From: M0108 sp044228695
Lineage (GTDB): Bacteria; Pseudomonadota; Gammaproteobacteria; Chromatiales; Chromatiaceae
DNA length: 64,000 nt
Assembly (NCBI GenBank): GCA_044228695.1
Contig: JBGAUK010000002.1
Span: forward strand, 37,854 to 101,853
Reading direction: 5' to 3'
In this document: piece after piece, positions 17,608 to 27,052 of the stretch
Layout: the number at the start of each line of letters is the position of its first letter
How positions within the stretch are numbered: the first letter of the stretch is position 1
The notes under the pieces: model-generated
Seen by the model: only the letters and a program-made list of their open reading frames with translations
Told to the model about the DNA's origin: nothing
Databases searched by the model: none
Made by a program: the position numbers and the translations under genes

Positions 17608-19328
17608 GCGACATCATCATTGGCATCGACCTGGGCACCACCAACTCCGAGGTCGCCGTGGTCCGCGACGGCCGGCCCGAGGTTATCCCCATCGAGGATT
17701 CCCGCCTCCTGCCCTCCGTGGTGGGACTGGCCGACGACGGCAGCCTGCTGGTGGGTCAGGCCGCCCGCAACCAGTACGTCCTGCACCCCGACCGCACCGT
17801 CAAGTCCATCAAGCGCCGCATGGGCGAGGACGTCCGGGTGCCCCTGGGCCACCAGGAATTCAGCCCCCAGGAGATCTCGGCCCTGATCCTGGGCCGGCTC
17901 AAGCGCGCCGCCGAGGATTACCTGGGCGACACCGTGACCAAGGCCGTCATCACGGTCCCGGCCTATTTTTCCGACGCCCAGCGCCAGGCCACCCGCGACG
18001 CCGGCCAACTGGCGGGCCTGGAGGTGGTGCGGATCATCAACGAACCCACCGCCGCCGCCCTCGCCTACGAGGTGGATCAGGCGCAGCGCAAGCACATCCT
18101 GGTCTATGACCTCGGCGGCGGCACCTTCGATGTCTCCGTGGTCGGGGTGGAGAAAGACGTGGTGGAGGTTCTGGCCAGCCACGGCAATAACCGCCTGGGC
18201 GGCGACGACTTCGACGCCCGCATCCTGGATCACCTCGTGGACTGGCTCAAACGCGAGCGCGATGCCGATCCCAGCGGCAACCGCCAGGCCATGGCGCGTC
18301 TCACCCGCGCCGCCGAGAACGCCAAGATCCAGCTCTCCGATGCCCCCTTCGCCCGCATCGAGGAGGAGTATCTGCTGGAGGGCAAGGACGGCCCGGTGCA
18401 TCTCAGTCTGGAACTGAGCCGCGAGGACTACGAGGCCATGATCGAGCCCTACCTGGCCGAGACCCTCGCCGCGGTCCAGATCGCCATGGAGGGGGCCAAG
18501 CTGCGGGTCGCGGACCTGGACGAGGTCCTGCTGGTGGGCGGCGCTACCCGCACCCCCCTGATCCAGCGGCGGCTGGAGCGGGAATTGGGCCGCCAGCCCC
18601 GCGCCGAACTGGACCCGGATCTGTGCGTGGCCACCGGGGCAGCCATCCAGGGGGCGGTCATCGCCGGGGCGCGGGTCTCCCAGGTCCTGGTCGATATCAC
18701 CCCCTACACCTTCGGTACCAGCGCCCTCGCCGAGCTCAATGGGGAAATGTACCCCTACACCTATATCCCCCTGATCCGCAAGAACAGCCCGGTGCCGGTC
18801 ACCAAGAGCGAGGCCTTCTACACCGTCTACGATGGCCAACAGGCCATCGAGGTCAATGTCTATCAGGGCGAGGACCCGGACGCCCTCAACAATATCGAGA
18901 TCGGCTCCTTCCGCATCGAGGGCCTGAGCGACGTGCCGGCGGGCAATACCCTCATCACCACCTTTTCCCTGGATATCAACGGCATCCTGGAGGTCACCTC
19001 CCGGGAAAAGCGCAGTGGTCTGGAAAAGCACATCACCATCGCCAACGCCACCACCCGCTTCGAGGAGCAGGAGATGACGGCGGCGCGCCAACGCATCGAT
19101 GCCCTCATCGCCGGCGATGACGCCCAGCAGGGCCAGCGCGAGTCGGTCAAGGCCCAGGCCCTGATGGAAAAGGCCGAACGCCTGCTGGAGACGGCGGGAG
19201 CCGAGGATCGCGAGGATCTGGTGGATGGCATCGAGGCGGTGCGCGATGCCCTCGCCGCCGACGACAGCCTGGCCCTGGAGGAGGCCATGGCCGCCCTCTC
19301 GGACCTCATCTTCTACCTCCAGTCCTGA
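17604..19328 (+). CDS. Hsp70-family chaperone (DnaK paralogue, shortened lid)
   Basis: 574 residues from a GTG start that overlaps the GrpE-like stop. ATPase domain motifs are intact: IGIDLGTTNSEVAV (phosphate 1), VYDLGGGTFDVSVV (phosphate 2), LLVGGATRTPLIQ (adenosine), and INEPTAAALAY. The substrate-binding beta domain follows (DITPYTFGTSALAELNGE, PVPVTKSEAFYT). It is about 60 residues shorter than E. coli DnaK, mainly in the C-terminal helical lid, and has no EEVD-like tail. With its own J-like and GrpE-like partners it forms a separate chaperone machine rather than the housekeeping DnaK. Confidence 0.93.
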   Translation: MSDIIIGIDLGTTNSEVAVVRDGRPEVIPIEDSRLLPSVVGLADDGSLLVGQAARNQYVLHPDRTVKSIKRRMGEDVRVPLGHQEFSPQEISALILGRLKRAAEDYLGDTVTKAVITVPAYFSDAQRQATRDAGQLAGLEVVRIINEPTAAALAYEVDQAQRKHILVYDLGGGTFDVSVVGVEKDVVEVLASHGNNRLGGDDFDARILDHLVDWLKRERDADPSGNRQAMARLTRAAENAKIQLSDAPFARIEEEYLLEGKDGPVHLSLELSREDYEAMIEPYLAETLAAVQIAMEGAKLRVADLDEVLLVGGATRTPLIQRRLERELGRQPRAELDPDLCVATGAAIQGAVIAGARVSQVLVDITPYTFGTSALAELNGEMYPYTYIPLIRKNSPVPVTKSEAFYTVYDGQQAIEVNVYQGEDPDALNNIEIGSFRIEGLSDVPAGNTLITTFSLDINGILEVTSREKRSGLEKHITIANATTRFEEQEMTAARQRIDALIAGDDAQQGQRESVKAQALMEKAERLLETAGAEDREDLVDGIEAVRDALAADDSLALEEAMAALSDLIFYLQS

Positions 19329-19343
19329 GCGGGCATCGGCGGC

Positions 19344-19652
19344 ATGGAACGGTGCCCCAACTGTCGCGCCCGGCTTCAGGAAGACCCCAGTTGTCGCCGC
19401 TGCGGCATGGACCTGACGTTGCTGCTCGCCGTCGAGGCGGCGGCGGCGGAGCGGTTGCAAGCCGCTATCCGCGGGCTGGCCGCCGGTGACGCCCCCGCCG
19501 CGAGCGCCGCCTTGCGCCAGTCCCTGGCCCTGCGCCGGGATCCCCTGGCCGCGAGCCTGCTCGGCCTCCTCGCCGCCGAGACCCCAGTCCCGGCCCGGGC
19601 CCTCGGTGCCCCGGCCGCCTCACCGCCCCCCGAAGACTGGTACCTGACCTAG
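19344..19652 (+). CDS. Small zinc-ribbon protein at the end of the Hsp70 operon
   Basis: 102 residues. The N-terminus MERCPNCRARLQEDPSCRRC carries two CxxC pairs, a classic zinc ribbon; the rest is an Ala/Leu-rich helical region (one TPR-like hairpin) and a short tail. It starts 15 bases after the Hsp70 stop, so it belongs to the same operon. No named family is recognised. The zinc ribbon could link it to clients or to the TPR protein, but that is guesswork. Confidence 0.7.
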   Translation: MERCPNCRARLQEDPSCRRCGMDLTLLLAVEAAAAERLQAAIRGLAAGDAPAASAALRQSLALRRDPLAASLLGLLAAETPVPARALGAPAASPPPEDWYLT

Positions 19653-19680
19653 CCCGACGCCCCCCTGGAGACCCACCCTC

Positions 19681-20469
19681 ATGGCCTCGAAAATTTCCGC
19701 TCTTCTTACCCTGATCGCCCTGGCCGCCGGCTTATCCAGCCAGGCCTCGCTCGCTGTGGAGACCCCGCCCGCCCTGACCGCGACGAGCTGGTCATGGCAA
19801 CAGACCCAGATGAACAACGACGACCGCTTTCGCCCGGCCGAGCCGGGGAATTATCACCTGCGCTTTCTCGGGGATGGCACCCTCGCCATTCAGGCGGACT
19901 GCAACCGGGCTCAGGGTCGCTACGAGATTGAAGAACATCGCCTGCGGATCGAGTTGGGGCCCACGACCCTCATGGCCTGCGGCGAGGCCTCCCTGGGGGA
20001 CCGCTTCCTGGCCAATCTGGGCGGGGCCAACAGCTATTTTCTCCGGGACGGCAACCTCTTCATCGAACTCAAGTTCGACAGCGGCACCATGACCTTCAGT
20101 CCCCAGGCCCCGGGTCTGGTCGGCACCCGCTGGCGGGTGACAGGGGTCAACAATGGCCGGGGCGCCCTGGAGGGGGTTCTCGGCGATCCCGAGCTGTATC
20201 TTGACTTTGGGGAGGGCGGTGCCCTGGACGGCTCGGCGGGCTGCAACCATTTCAGCGCCTCCTTTACCCTCAGCGGCGACCAGATCACCATTAGCCAGGC
20301 CAAGAGCACCCGCAAATTCTGTCAGGATCCGCCCGGGGTCATGGCGCAGGAAACCGCCTTCCTGGCCGCCCTGCCCCAGGCCGCGCGCTTCGAGCGAACT
20401 GGTGATCGGCTGGAGCTGCGCATGGCAGATGGGGCCCTGGCGGCCACCTTTACCCGACTGCCGGAATAA
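19681..20469 (+). CDS. Secreted protein with two META/HslJ-like domains
   Basis: 262 residues with a Sec signal peptide (LLTLIALAAGLSSQASLA). Two META-type repeats follow: one around TSWSWQQTQ with LRFLGDGTLAIQADCNRAQG, and one around VGTRWRVTGVNN with GSAGCNHFSASF. The paired Cys-Asn-x-x motifs are typical of the META domain seen in HslJ, a heat-inducible outer-membrane protein linked to novobiocin resistance. Function here is unknown. It lies 28 bases after the zinc-ribbon gene and may be cotranscribed with the Hsp70 operon. Confidence 0.8.
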   Translation: MASKISALLTLIALAAGLSSQASLAVETPPALTATSWSWQQTQMNNDDRFRPAEPGNYHLRFLGDGTLAIQADCNRAQGRYEIEEHRLRIELGPTTLMACGEASLGDRFLANLGGANSYFLRDGNLFIELKFDSGTMTFSPQAPGLVGTRWRVTGVNNGRGALEGVLGDPELYLDFGEGGALDGSAGCNHFSASFTLSGDQITISQAKSTRKFCQDPPGVMAQETAFLAALPQAARFERTGDRLELRMADGALAATFTRLPE

Positions 20470-20605
20470 GGGCCCTGCCCCCGGGCGGGATGCAAGGGTC
20501 GAGCGCCTTTACCGGCGGTAGCGTCGTGCCCGCACCGATCCTTGTCGGATCCCGGCCTTTTCGCTCTTCCCTATCCCGGCGCATCAGGATCCGGATACGC
20601 CCCCC

Positions 20606-22459
20606 ATGCCCAATGGAATCGCCATGAATCCGGAACTGATGCTGGTCCTCCTCCTCCTCGCCGCGGCTATCCTCATGTTCGCCCTCAACCGGCCCCGGGC
20701 GGATGCCGTCGCCCTCATGATGCTGCTGGTGCTGCCCTTCACCGGCATCATGACTATCGGGGAGGCCATCGCCGGCTTCAGCAATTCCAACATCGTGCTC
20801 ATTGGCGCCATGTTCGTGGTCGGCGAGGCCCTGGCGCGGACCGGTGTCGCCAAGGGCGTGGGCGACTGGCTCGCGGACCGGGGCGGCAGCAGCGCCTGGT
20901 TACTGACCCTGCTCATCATGCTGGCGGTGGGCCTGCTCGGCTCCCTCATGAGTAGCACGGGGGTGGTGGCCATCTTCATCCCGGTGGTGCTGCGCATTGC
21001 CGACCGGACCGGGCTCGACCCCGCCCAGCTTCTCATGCCCATGGCCTATGCCGCCCTGGTCAGCGGCATGCTGACCCTGGTGGCCACCTCGCCCAACCTG
21101 GTCATCAACTACGAGCTCATGCGCACCGGGGTCGAGGGCCTGGGCTTTTTCAGCTTCACCCCCTTCGGCCTGCCGATCCTGGTCCTGACTATTCTCTACA
21201 TGCTGGTGGCGCGGCGCTGGCTGCGCTCGACCCCGTCGGACGCAGCCAGCGGGCGGCCCCAACCGGGCATGATGGATTGGATCGACCGCTACGACCTGGC
21301 GCATCGGGAATATCGGGTGCGGCTCCTACCGGGCTCCCCCCTGGTGAGGCAACCCCTGGGTGAGCTCGATCTGCCGGAAAAAATCGGGGTCCGGGTGCTA
21401 CTCATCGAGCGCGGCACGGGTACCTCCCGGCGAATACTCGCCCGCTCGCCGGAGACTCTCCTGGAGGTGGACGACATCCTCTTGCTGGATGTTGACAACG
21501 GCCGGGCCGGCGATGTCCAGACCCTTGCCAGCCGGTACCAGGTCGAGGTACTGCCCCGCACCCAGCGCTATTTCATCGACAAGGCCGACAGCGTCGGCAT
21601 GATCGAGGTCATGGTACCCCAGGAGTCGCAACTCATCGATATGACGGTAGCCGAGGCCATGGAATTGACCGATGCCCAGTTGACCGTGGTTGGCCTGCGC
21701 CGAGGTCGCGAGCCTCACCCACCCTATGGGATTCGCGAGGAGATACTGGAGGGTGGCGACACCCTGCTCCTGGCCGGCCCCTGGAAGCCGCTCCGCCAAC
21801 TCCAGAAGGGGGGGCACGACCTGGTCGCCCTGAATCTCCCCAAGGAATTCGACGAAGTCCTGCCTGCGGCCAAGAAGGCCCCGCAAGCCATCCTGGTCCT
21901 CATCCTGACGGTGACCCTCATGGCCACGGGCCTCATCCCCAACGTTCACGCCGCCCTCCTGGGTGCCTTCCTCATGGGCGCCTTCGGCTGCATCAAGATT
22001 GACAAGGCCTATCGGGCGATCCAGTGGAAGACCCTCATCATGATCGTCGGCATGATGCCCTTCGCCCTGGCCCTCGAACGTACCGGGGGGGTCGATCTGG
22101 CGGCGGATGCCCTCGTGCGGCTGGTGGGCACGGCGAACCCCTACGTCATCCTGGGCGCCCTCTTCGCCATCACCGTCACCACCGGCCTCTTTATCGTCAA
22201 TACCGCCAATGCCGTCCTGCTCATCCCCATCGCCCTGGCGGTCGCCCACCACCTGGGCGCCTCGCCCTACCCCTTCGCCATGATCGTGGCCCTAGGCGCC
22301 TCCGCCACCTTCATGACCCACATCTCGCCTATCAACATCCTGGTCCAAAGCAAGGGCAACTATGGCTTTATCGACTTTGTCCGCATCGGTTTGCCCCTGA
22401 CCCTCATCATCGGCATCACATCCGTGTTTCTGGTGGCCTGGTGGTTGCCTTTATACTAA
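20606..22459 (+). CDS. SLC13/DASS-type permease with TrkA-C (RCK_C) domains
   Basis: 617 residues: two hydrophobic halves flank a cytosolic insert (about residues 215-400) that contains two RCK_C/TrkA-C-like domains (VRLLPGSPLVRQPLGELDLP, and LIDMTVAEAMELTDAQLTV). Conserved carrier segments include LVATSPNLVINYELM and NTANAVLLIPIALAVA. Such proteins move anions such as sulfate, dicarboxylates or possibly sulfur compounds with Na+; the substrate cannot be told. ATG at 20624 is an equally plausible start with a GGAA upstream. Confidence 0.88.
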   Translation: MPNGIAMNPELMLVLLLLAAAILMFALNRPRADAVALMMLLVLPFTGIMTIGEAIAGFSNSNIVLIGAMFVVGEALARTGVAKGVGDWLADRGGSSAWLLTLLIMLAVGLLGSLMSSTGVVAIFIPVVLRIADRTGLDPAQLLMPMAYAALVSGMLTLVATSPNLVINYELMRTGVEGLGFFSFTPFGLPILVLTILYMLVARRWLRSTPSDAASGRPQPGMMDWIDRYDLAHREYRVRLLPGSPLVRQPLGELDLPEKIGVRVLLIERGTGTSRRILARSPETLLEVDDILLLDVDNGRAGDVQTLASRYQVEVLPRTQRYFIDKADSVGMIEVMVPQESQLIDMTVAEAMELTDAQLTVVGLRRGREPHPPYGIREEILEGGDTLLLAGPWKPLRQLQKGGHDLVALNLPKEFDEVLPAAKKAPQAILVLILTVTLMATGLIPNVHAALLGAFLMGAFGCIKIDKAYRAIQWKTLIMIVGMMPFALALERTGGVDLAADALVRLVGTANPYVILGALFAITVTTGLFIVNTANAVLLIPIALAVAHHLGASPYPFAMIVALGASATFMTHISPINILVQSKGNYGFIDFVRIGLPLTLIIGITSVFLVAWWLPLY

Positions 22460-22565
22460 TTCGACTTTCGAACGCCTGGTCACCGCCACCGGCCACCCCG
22501 GCGATTCGGCCCTCCCACACCGGCTGGGATAGCCTGCCCAGCCTCTAACCGCGGAAACCGCTCCC

Positions 22566-23606
22566 ATGGACACGAAAACACCCAAACCCAGCCGCCCCCC
22601 GGTCCAGATCGACCTCGCCCTGCAGGGAGGTGGCTCCCATGGCGCCCTGACCTGGGGGGTACTGGACCGGCTGCTGGAGGAGGACTGGCTGGTGATCGAG
22701 GGCATCTCCGGCACCTCGGCGGGGGCCATGAACGCGGCGGTACTCTGCGACGGCTTTGTCCGGGCCGGGCCCCAAGGGGCGCGGGCGGCGATGGAGGACT
22801 TCTGGCGGCAGGTCGCGGAGGCGGCCCGCTGGAGCCCCCTGCAGCGGACCCCCCTGGATCGGCTCATGGGGCGCTGGACCCTGGATCAATCACCGGTCTT
22901 CATCGCCTTCGAGCTTGCCGCGCGCATGATCTCGCCCTACGACATGAATCCCTCCGCCTATCACCCCCTGCGCGACATCCTGGACCGGTGCATCGACGTC
23001 AAGCGCCTGGCGGCCTCCCCCATCAAGCTCTTCATCACGGCCACCAAGGTCAGCACGGGCCGCGGCCGGGTCTTTCGCAACGCGGACATCTGTCCGGAGG
23101 TCCTGCTCGCCTCGGCCTGCCTGCCTACGCTTTTTCAGGCCATCGAGATCGAGGGCGAGGCCTACTGGGATGGGGGCTACGCCGGTAACCCGACCATTAC
23201 TCCCCTGGTCCGGGAGTCCAATGCCCACGACACCATTCTGGTGCAGATCAATCCCGTGGAGCGCCAGGACACGCCGCGCAACGCCAGCGAGATCCATAAC
23301 CGGCTCAACGAGGTCGCCTTCAACGCTCCCCTGCTCAAGGAGTTGCGCATGATAGCCCTCTTGCGCCAGGTGGCGGACCCGGGTCAATCCGAGGGGGCAC
23401 GCTGGGCGGCGATGCGCATGCACCGAATTTCCAGCCCCCTGATGCTGGAGTTGGGCTATTCCTCCAAGATGAACGCCGAATGGGAGTTTCTGTGTCTGCT
23501 ACGGGACGAGGGCCGCCGCCAGGCCGAGCTCTTCCTGCGGCAACATGGCGACGATCTGGGCCAGCGTTCGACGCTGGACCTGGACACCTTCATCGACTGG
23601 GAGTAA
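22566..23606 (+). CDS. Patatin-like phospholipase
   Basis: 346 residues. The patatin catalytic features are visible: the oxyanion loop GGGSHGALTWG near residue 20, the nucleophile elbow GTSAG near residue 49, and the catalytic Asp in WDGGYAGNP near residue 203. It is predicted to hydrolyse acyl ester bonds of lipids. No signal peptide, so it is probably cytosolic or membrane-associated. It stands alone between two carrier genes, but an outer-membrane phospholipase and a lipase lie within 6 kb. Confidence 0.92.
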   Translation: MDTKTPKPSRPPVQIDLALQGGGSHGALTWGVLDRLLEEDWLVIEGISGTSAGAMNAAVLCDGFVRAGPQGARAAMEDFWRQVAEAARWSPLQRTPLDRLMGRWTLDQSPVFIAFELAARMISPYDMNPSAYHPLRDILDRCIDVKRLAASPIKLFITATKVSTGRGRVFRNADICPEVLLASACLPTLFQAIEIEGEAYWDGGYAGNPTITPLVRESNAHDTILVQINPVERQDTPRNASEIHNRLNEVAFNAPLLKELRMIALLRQVADPGQSEGARWAAMRMHRISSPLMLELGYSSKMNAEWEFLCLLRDEGRRQAELFLRQHGDDLGQRSTLDLDTFIDWE

Positions 23607-23712
23607 ATCCAGAGAAGAGACCCCGCATCAAGCGGCGGCCGTGGTCGGCCAGATCGACCTCGGGGACCCGCAACATCATGACTAACCTCAATACATTTAA
23701 CGGGACTGAAGC

Positions 23713-25173
23713 ATGGGACTCCTGGGAATTCTGTTCGGCCTTGCCCTCCTGATCGGCCTGGCTTACCGCGGTTGGAGCGTGCTCCTGCTCGCTCCGGCCG
23801 CCGGCATGGTGGCCACCCTCTTCACCAGCGAGCCCCTGCTCGCCCACTGGACCCAAACCTTCATGGGCAGCGCGGCCGGCTTCCTCGCTCAGTTTTTTCC
23901 CCTCTTCCTGCTCGGTGCCCTCTTTGGCAAGCTGATGGACGATAGCGGCTCGGTCACCGCCATCGCCCACTTCATGAGCGCCCGGCTAGGCCCGCGCCGC
24001 GCCGTACTGGCGGTGGTCCTGGCCGGCGCCCTGGTGACCTACGGCGGGGTCAGTCTCTTCGTCGCCTTCTTCGTCCTGGCGCCCATGGCCCAGGCCCTGT
24101 TTCGCGATGCCCGGATTCCGGGACATCTGGCGCCGGGGGCCATCTGGCTGGGGGCCGCGACCTTCACCATGTCGGCCATGCCAGGCACCCCCGCCATCCA
24201 GAATGCCATCCCCATGCCCTTCTTCGGCTCCACGCCCTTCGCCGCGCCGGGGCTGGGATTGATCGCCTCCGTCATCATGCTGGTCTTCGGCCTCTGGTGG
24301 CTGGGTCTGCGGGTCGCCAAGGCCCGGCGCCAGGAGTCTCGCCCGAGCGACGACTCCCTGCACCTGGCCGCGCCAGACGCGGCGGCGGAGGACCCCCTGG
24401 TCCGGGAGCGCTCGACCCTCGTCCAGAACTTTGACCCTCCCGAGATGCACCATGGCCATCGCAGCCCCGACCTGCCCTCGGCCCTGGTCGCCTTCCTGCC
24501 CCTGATGGTGGTGATCGGGGTCAATCTCCTCATGTCCCTGGTGGTCCTGCCCCGGCTGCACCTGGATTTTCTGGCCGAGGAGCGCTGGGGGTCCACCTCG
24601 CTCCAGGCCGTTGGGGGTATCTGGGCGGTGCTCATCGCCCTGTTCGCCGCCATCCTGGTCTTGCTGGCACTCAATGCACGCCGCCTGACCCAGATCCGCG
24701 AGACGATGGACGCCGGCGCCAACGCCTCCGTGCTGCCAGCCCTGAGCGTCGCCAGCCTGGTCGGTTTTGGCGCCGTGGTCGCCGCCCTGCCCGCCTTCGA
24801 GCTGGTGCGCGACTGGGTGCTGGCGATCGAGGGCGGCCCCCTGGTGTCCCTCGCCGTCTCCACCAACATCCTCTCGGCCCTCACCGGCTCGGCCTCCGGC
24901 GGCATGACCATCGCCCTGGATGCCCTGGGGGCCACCTATCTGCAAATGGCCACCGAAATGGGCATGGACCCCGGCCTCCTGCATCGCGTCGCCGTCATCG
25001 CCTCCGGCACCCTGGATAGCCTGCCCCACAACGGAGCCGTGGTCACCCTGTTCGCCGTCTGCGGCGTGACCCACCGCGACAGCTATCTCGATATCGTCAT
25101 GGTCGGTATACTTGGCGCCCTGCTGGCCCTGGTGGCCGTCATCGTCCTGGGGACCCTGTTTGGGTCCTTTTAA
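23713..25173 (+). CDS. GntP-family permease
   Basis: 486 residues with 11-12 hydrophobic helices and a hydrophilic central loop (about residues 200-255). The family-type segments ALVTYGGVSLFVAFFVLAPM and SALTGSASGGMTIALDALG fit GntP/gluconate-type carriers, which import organic acids with H+. The substrate is unknown. The ending SGTLDSLPHNGAVVTLFAV also matches GntP relatives in non-enteric bacteria. Good start at 23713, downstream of the patatin gene by about 100 bases. Confidence 0.85.
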   Translation: MGLLGILFGLALLIGLAYRGWSVLLLAPAAGMVATLFTSEPLLAHWTQTFMGSAAGFLAQFFPLFLLGALFGKLMDDSGSVTAIAHFMSARLGPRRAVLAVVLAGALVTYGGVSLFVAFFVLAPMAQALFRDARIPGHLAPGAIWLGAATFTMSAMPGTPAIQNAIPMPFFGSTPFAAPGLGLIASVIMLVFGLWWLGLRVAKARRQESRPSDDSLHLAAPDAAAEDPLVRERSTLVQNFDPPEMHHGHRSPDLPSALVAFLPLMVVIGVNLLMSLVVLPRLHLDFLAEERWGSTSLQAVGGIWAVLIALFAAILVLLALNARRLTQIRETMDAGANASVLPALSVASLVGFGAVVAALPAFELVRDWVLAIEGGPLVSLAVSTNILSALTGSASGGMTIALDALGATYLQMATEMGMDPGLLHRVAVIASGTLDSLPHNGAVVTLFAVCGVTHRDSYLDIVMVGILGALLALVAVIVLGTLFGSF

Positions 25174-25204
25174 TTTATATATCCGACGGATAACCGATAA
25201 TCAG

Positions 25205-26320
25205 ATGATGGGACACTTCCTGGCTCCACGACCACGCACCCTCCTGGCCATCCTGGCGAGCATCGCCGCCCTGACCGTGGCTCCTGCCCAGGCGGCCGAT
25301 TTCGCCGCCTGCGCGGCCATCGCCAATGATCAGGGGCGTCTGGCCTGTTATGACCGCGCCGCCGCCACGGGGACCCCGGCAAGGGCCGCCACCCGCGCCG
25401 ATACCGCCAAGAGCCAGCCCATGACGGCGTCTCCGGCCGCGACCGGGACCCCAACCCCGGCCGAGTCCGGGTCGGCACCGGCGGTGGCCGCGTCGAGCCC
25501 GCCCGCCACCTCCCTGCTCGGCACGGCCTGGGCACTGAGTCCGGATTCCGCGCGCTATGGCATCAACCTCTACCGTCCCAATTACCTCCTCTTCGCCCGC
25601 TACTCCGACAATCCTAACGAGCACCCCTTCAAGCCGCTTTTCCCGCCGGGGGATTTGGAATCCGACCAGGTCGAAGCCCGCTTCCAGCTCAGCTTCAAGT
25701 TCCGGCTCTGGGCCACGGATGATCGCCGCTTCGGTGTCTGGGCGGCCTACACCCAGCAAAATCAGTGGCAGGTCTATAACAAGGCCATGTCGAGCCCCTT
25801 CCGGGAGACCAACTACGAGCCCGAGGCCATGGTCACCTACAACCCCGACCTGGCCTTGGGCGCCGGTTTCCATTGGCGCCTCTTCAATCTCGGCCTGAAT
25901 CACCAATCCAACGGCCGCACGGATGCCCTGTCCCGCAGCTGGAACCGCGTCATCGCCAGTTTCGGCTTCGAGACCGACAACTTCGTCCTGCTGGTACGGC
26001 CCTGGTATCGCATCGGGGAGGAAGAGACCGAGGACGACAACCCGGATATCGAGGATTACCTGGGCTACGGCGACATCACCGGCATCTACAAGTGGCGCGG
26101 TCACAGCTTCACCCTCATGGGCCGGGGCAATCCCGGCACGGGCAAGGGTGCGGCCCAGCTCGCCTGGACCACGCCCCCGCTGCTGGGGCCCCTGCGCGGC
26201 TATGTCCAGGCCTTCACGGGCTATGGCGATAGCATGATCGACTACAACTGGAGCCAGAATGCCATCGGTATCGGCGTTTCCCTCAACGACCTGCTTGACC
26301 AACCCATCGAGCGGTTTTGA
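25205..26320 (+). CDS. pldA: Outer membrane phospholipase A (OMPLA)
   Basis: 371 residues with a signal peptide, a CAAIANDQGRLACYD motif common at the mature N-terminus of many proteobacterial PldA proteins, a 50-residue low-complexity Ala/Thr/Pro linker, then the 12-stranded barrel. The catalytic set is in GLNHQSNGRTDALSRSWNR: His and Ser of HQS and the Asn of SWN match the His-Ser-Asn triad of OMPLA. It hydrolyses phospholipids that reach the outer leaflet. The stop overlaps the next gene's TTG start. ATG 25208 is an alternative start. Confidence 0.92.
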   Translation: MMGHFLAPRPRTLLAILASIAALTVAPAQAADFAACAAIANDQGRLACYDRAAATGTPARAATRADTAKSQPMTASPAATGTPTPAESGSAPAVAASSPPATSLLGTAWALSPDSARYGINLYRPNYLLFARYSDNPNEHPFKPLFPPGDLESDQVEARFQLSFKFRLWATDDRRFGVWAAYTQQNQWQVYNKAMSSPFRETNYEPEAMVTYNPDLALGAGFHWRLFNLGLNHQSNGRTDALSRSWNRVIASFGFETDNFVLLVRPWYRIGEEETEDDNPDIEDYLGYGDITGIYKWRGHSFTLMGRGNPGTGKGAAQLAWTTPPLLGPLRGYVQAFTGYGDSMIDYNWSQNAIGIGVSLNDLLDQPIERF

Positions 26321-26817
26321 ACTTGGCTTCCCCCGACCCCACCACCCTGTTCCGCCGTTTGCTGGTCTCGACCCGCTTCCTCATTCTGCTGCCCATCATC
26401 GGCACCTTCGTGGCCGCCCTGGGGCTGATGGTTTTCGAGACGATCGCCCTAGCCCTGAGGCTGCTCGACATCCTTCAGGGCAGCTCCCTGACGACCACGG
26501 ACGTCAAGGCCCTGGCGGTGGGGCTGATCGAGGTCGTGGATGTCTTTTTGATCGCCATCGGCATGTACATGATCAGCATCAGTCTTTACACCCTCTTCGT
26601 GGACGATACCCTGCCCTTGCCGCGATGGCTGATCGTCCCAAGCCTGGAGGCGGTGAAGGCCAATCTTGTCAGCATCGTCATCGCCGTCCTCGCGGTCTTG
26701 TTTTTGCGCGAGGCGGTGGCCTGGACGGGGGGGAGCGACATTCTCGCCTTTGGCGCGGCCTTGGCCTTGATCATCGCCGCCCTCAGCCTCTATCTGAATG
26801 TCAAGGGTAAACCCTGA
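26317..26817 (+). CDS. YqhA-family (UPF0114) membrane protein
   Basis: 166 residues, four predicted helices, with the family pattern of an N-terminal basic segment, FLILLPIIGTFVAALGLMVFE, a central VDVFLIAIGMYMISISLYTLF, and a C-terminal LALIIAALSLYL. The function of the family is unknown. The TTG start overlaps the pldA stop (TTGA), implying coupling with the phospholipase gene. Confidence 0.85.
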   Translation: MNLASPDPTTLFRRLLVSTRFLILLPIIGTFVAALGLMVFETIALALRLLDILQGSSLTTTDVKALAVGLIEVVDVFLIAIGMYMISISLYTLFVDDTLPLPRWLIVPSLEAVKANLVSIVIAVLAVLFLREAVAWTGGSDILAFGAALALIIAALSLYLNVKGKP

Positions 26818-27052
26818 TCCCGGACCGGGGTTCGCGCCCCGGGTGGCCGCGCCCACAGGGCAACCGCTAACCGGACCGGCCAAGAGCCCATGCAAGCCTT
26901 GCCCACGGCCGTTCCGAGGACTAACATCCCGCCGTCTGGCACGACATCTTTCCCATTACCTGGCTTGGACCTCACATCGGCTGGATTTGGATCAGCCCAG
27001 GCGACCCAAGTTACCCTGACCCATAGCCCGCCCCTGGCGGCCGAGGAAACTT

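Noticed and set aside
17595..19460. 621-codon open frame on the minus strand
   Set aside because: Antisense shadow of the Hsp70 gene, with no recognisable domain.
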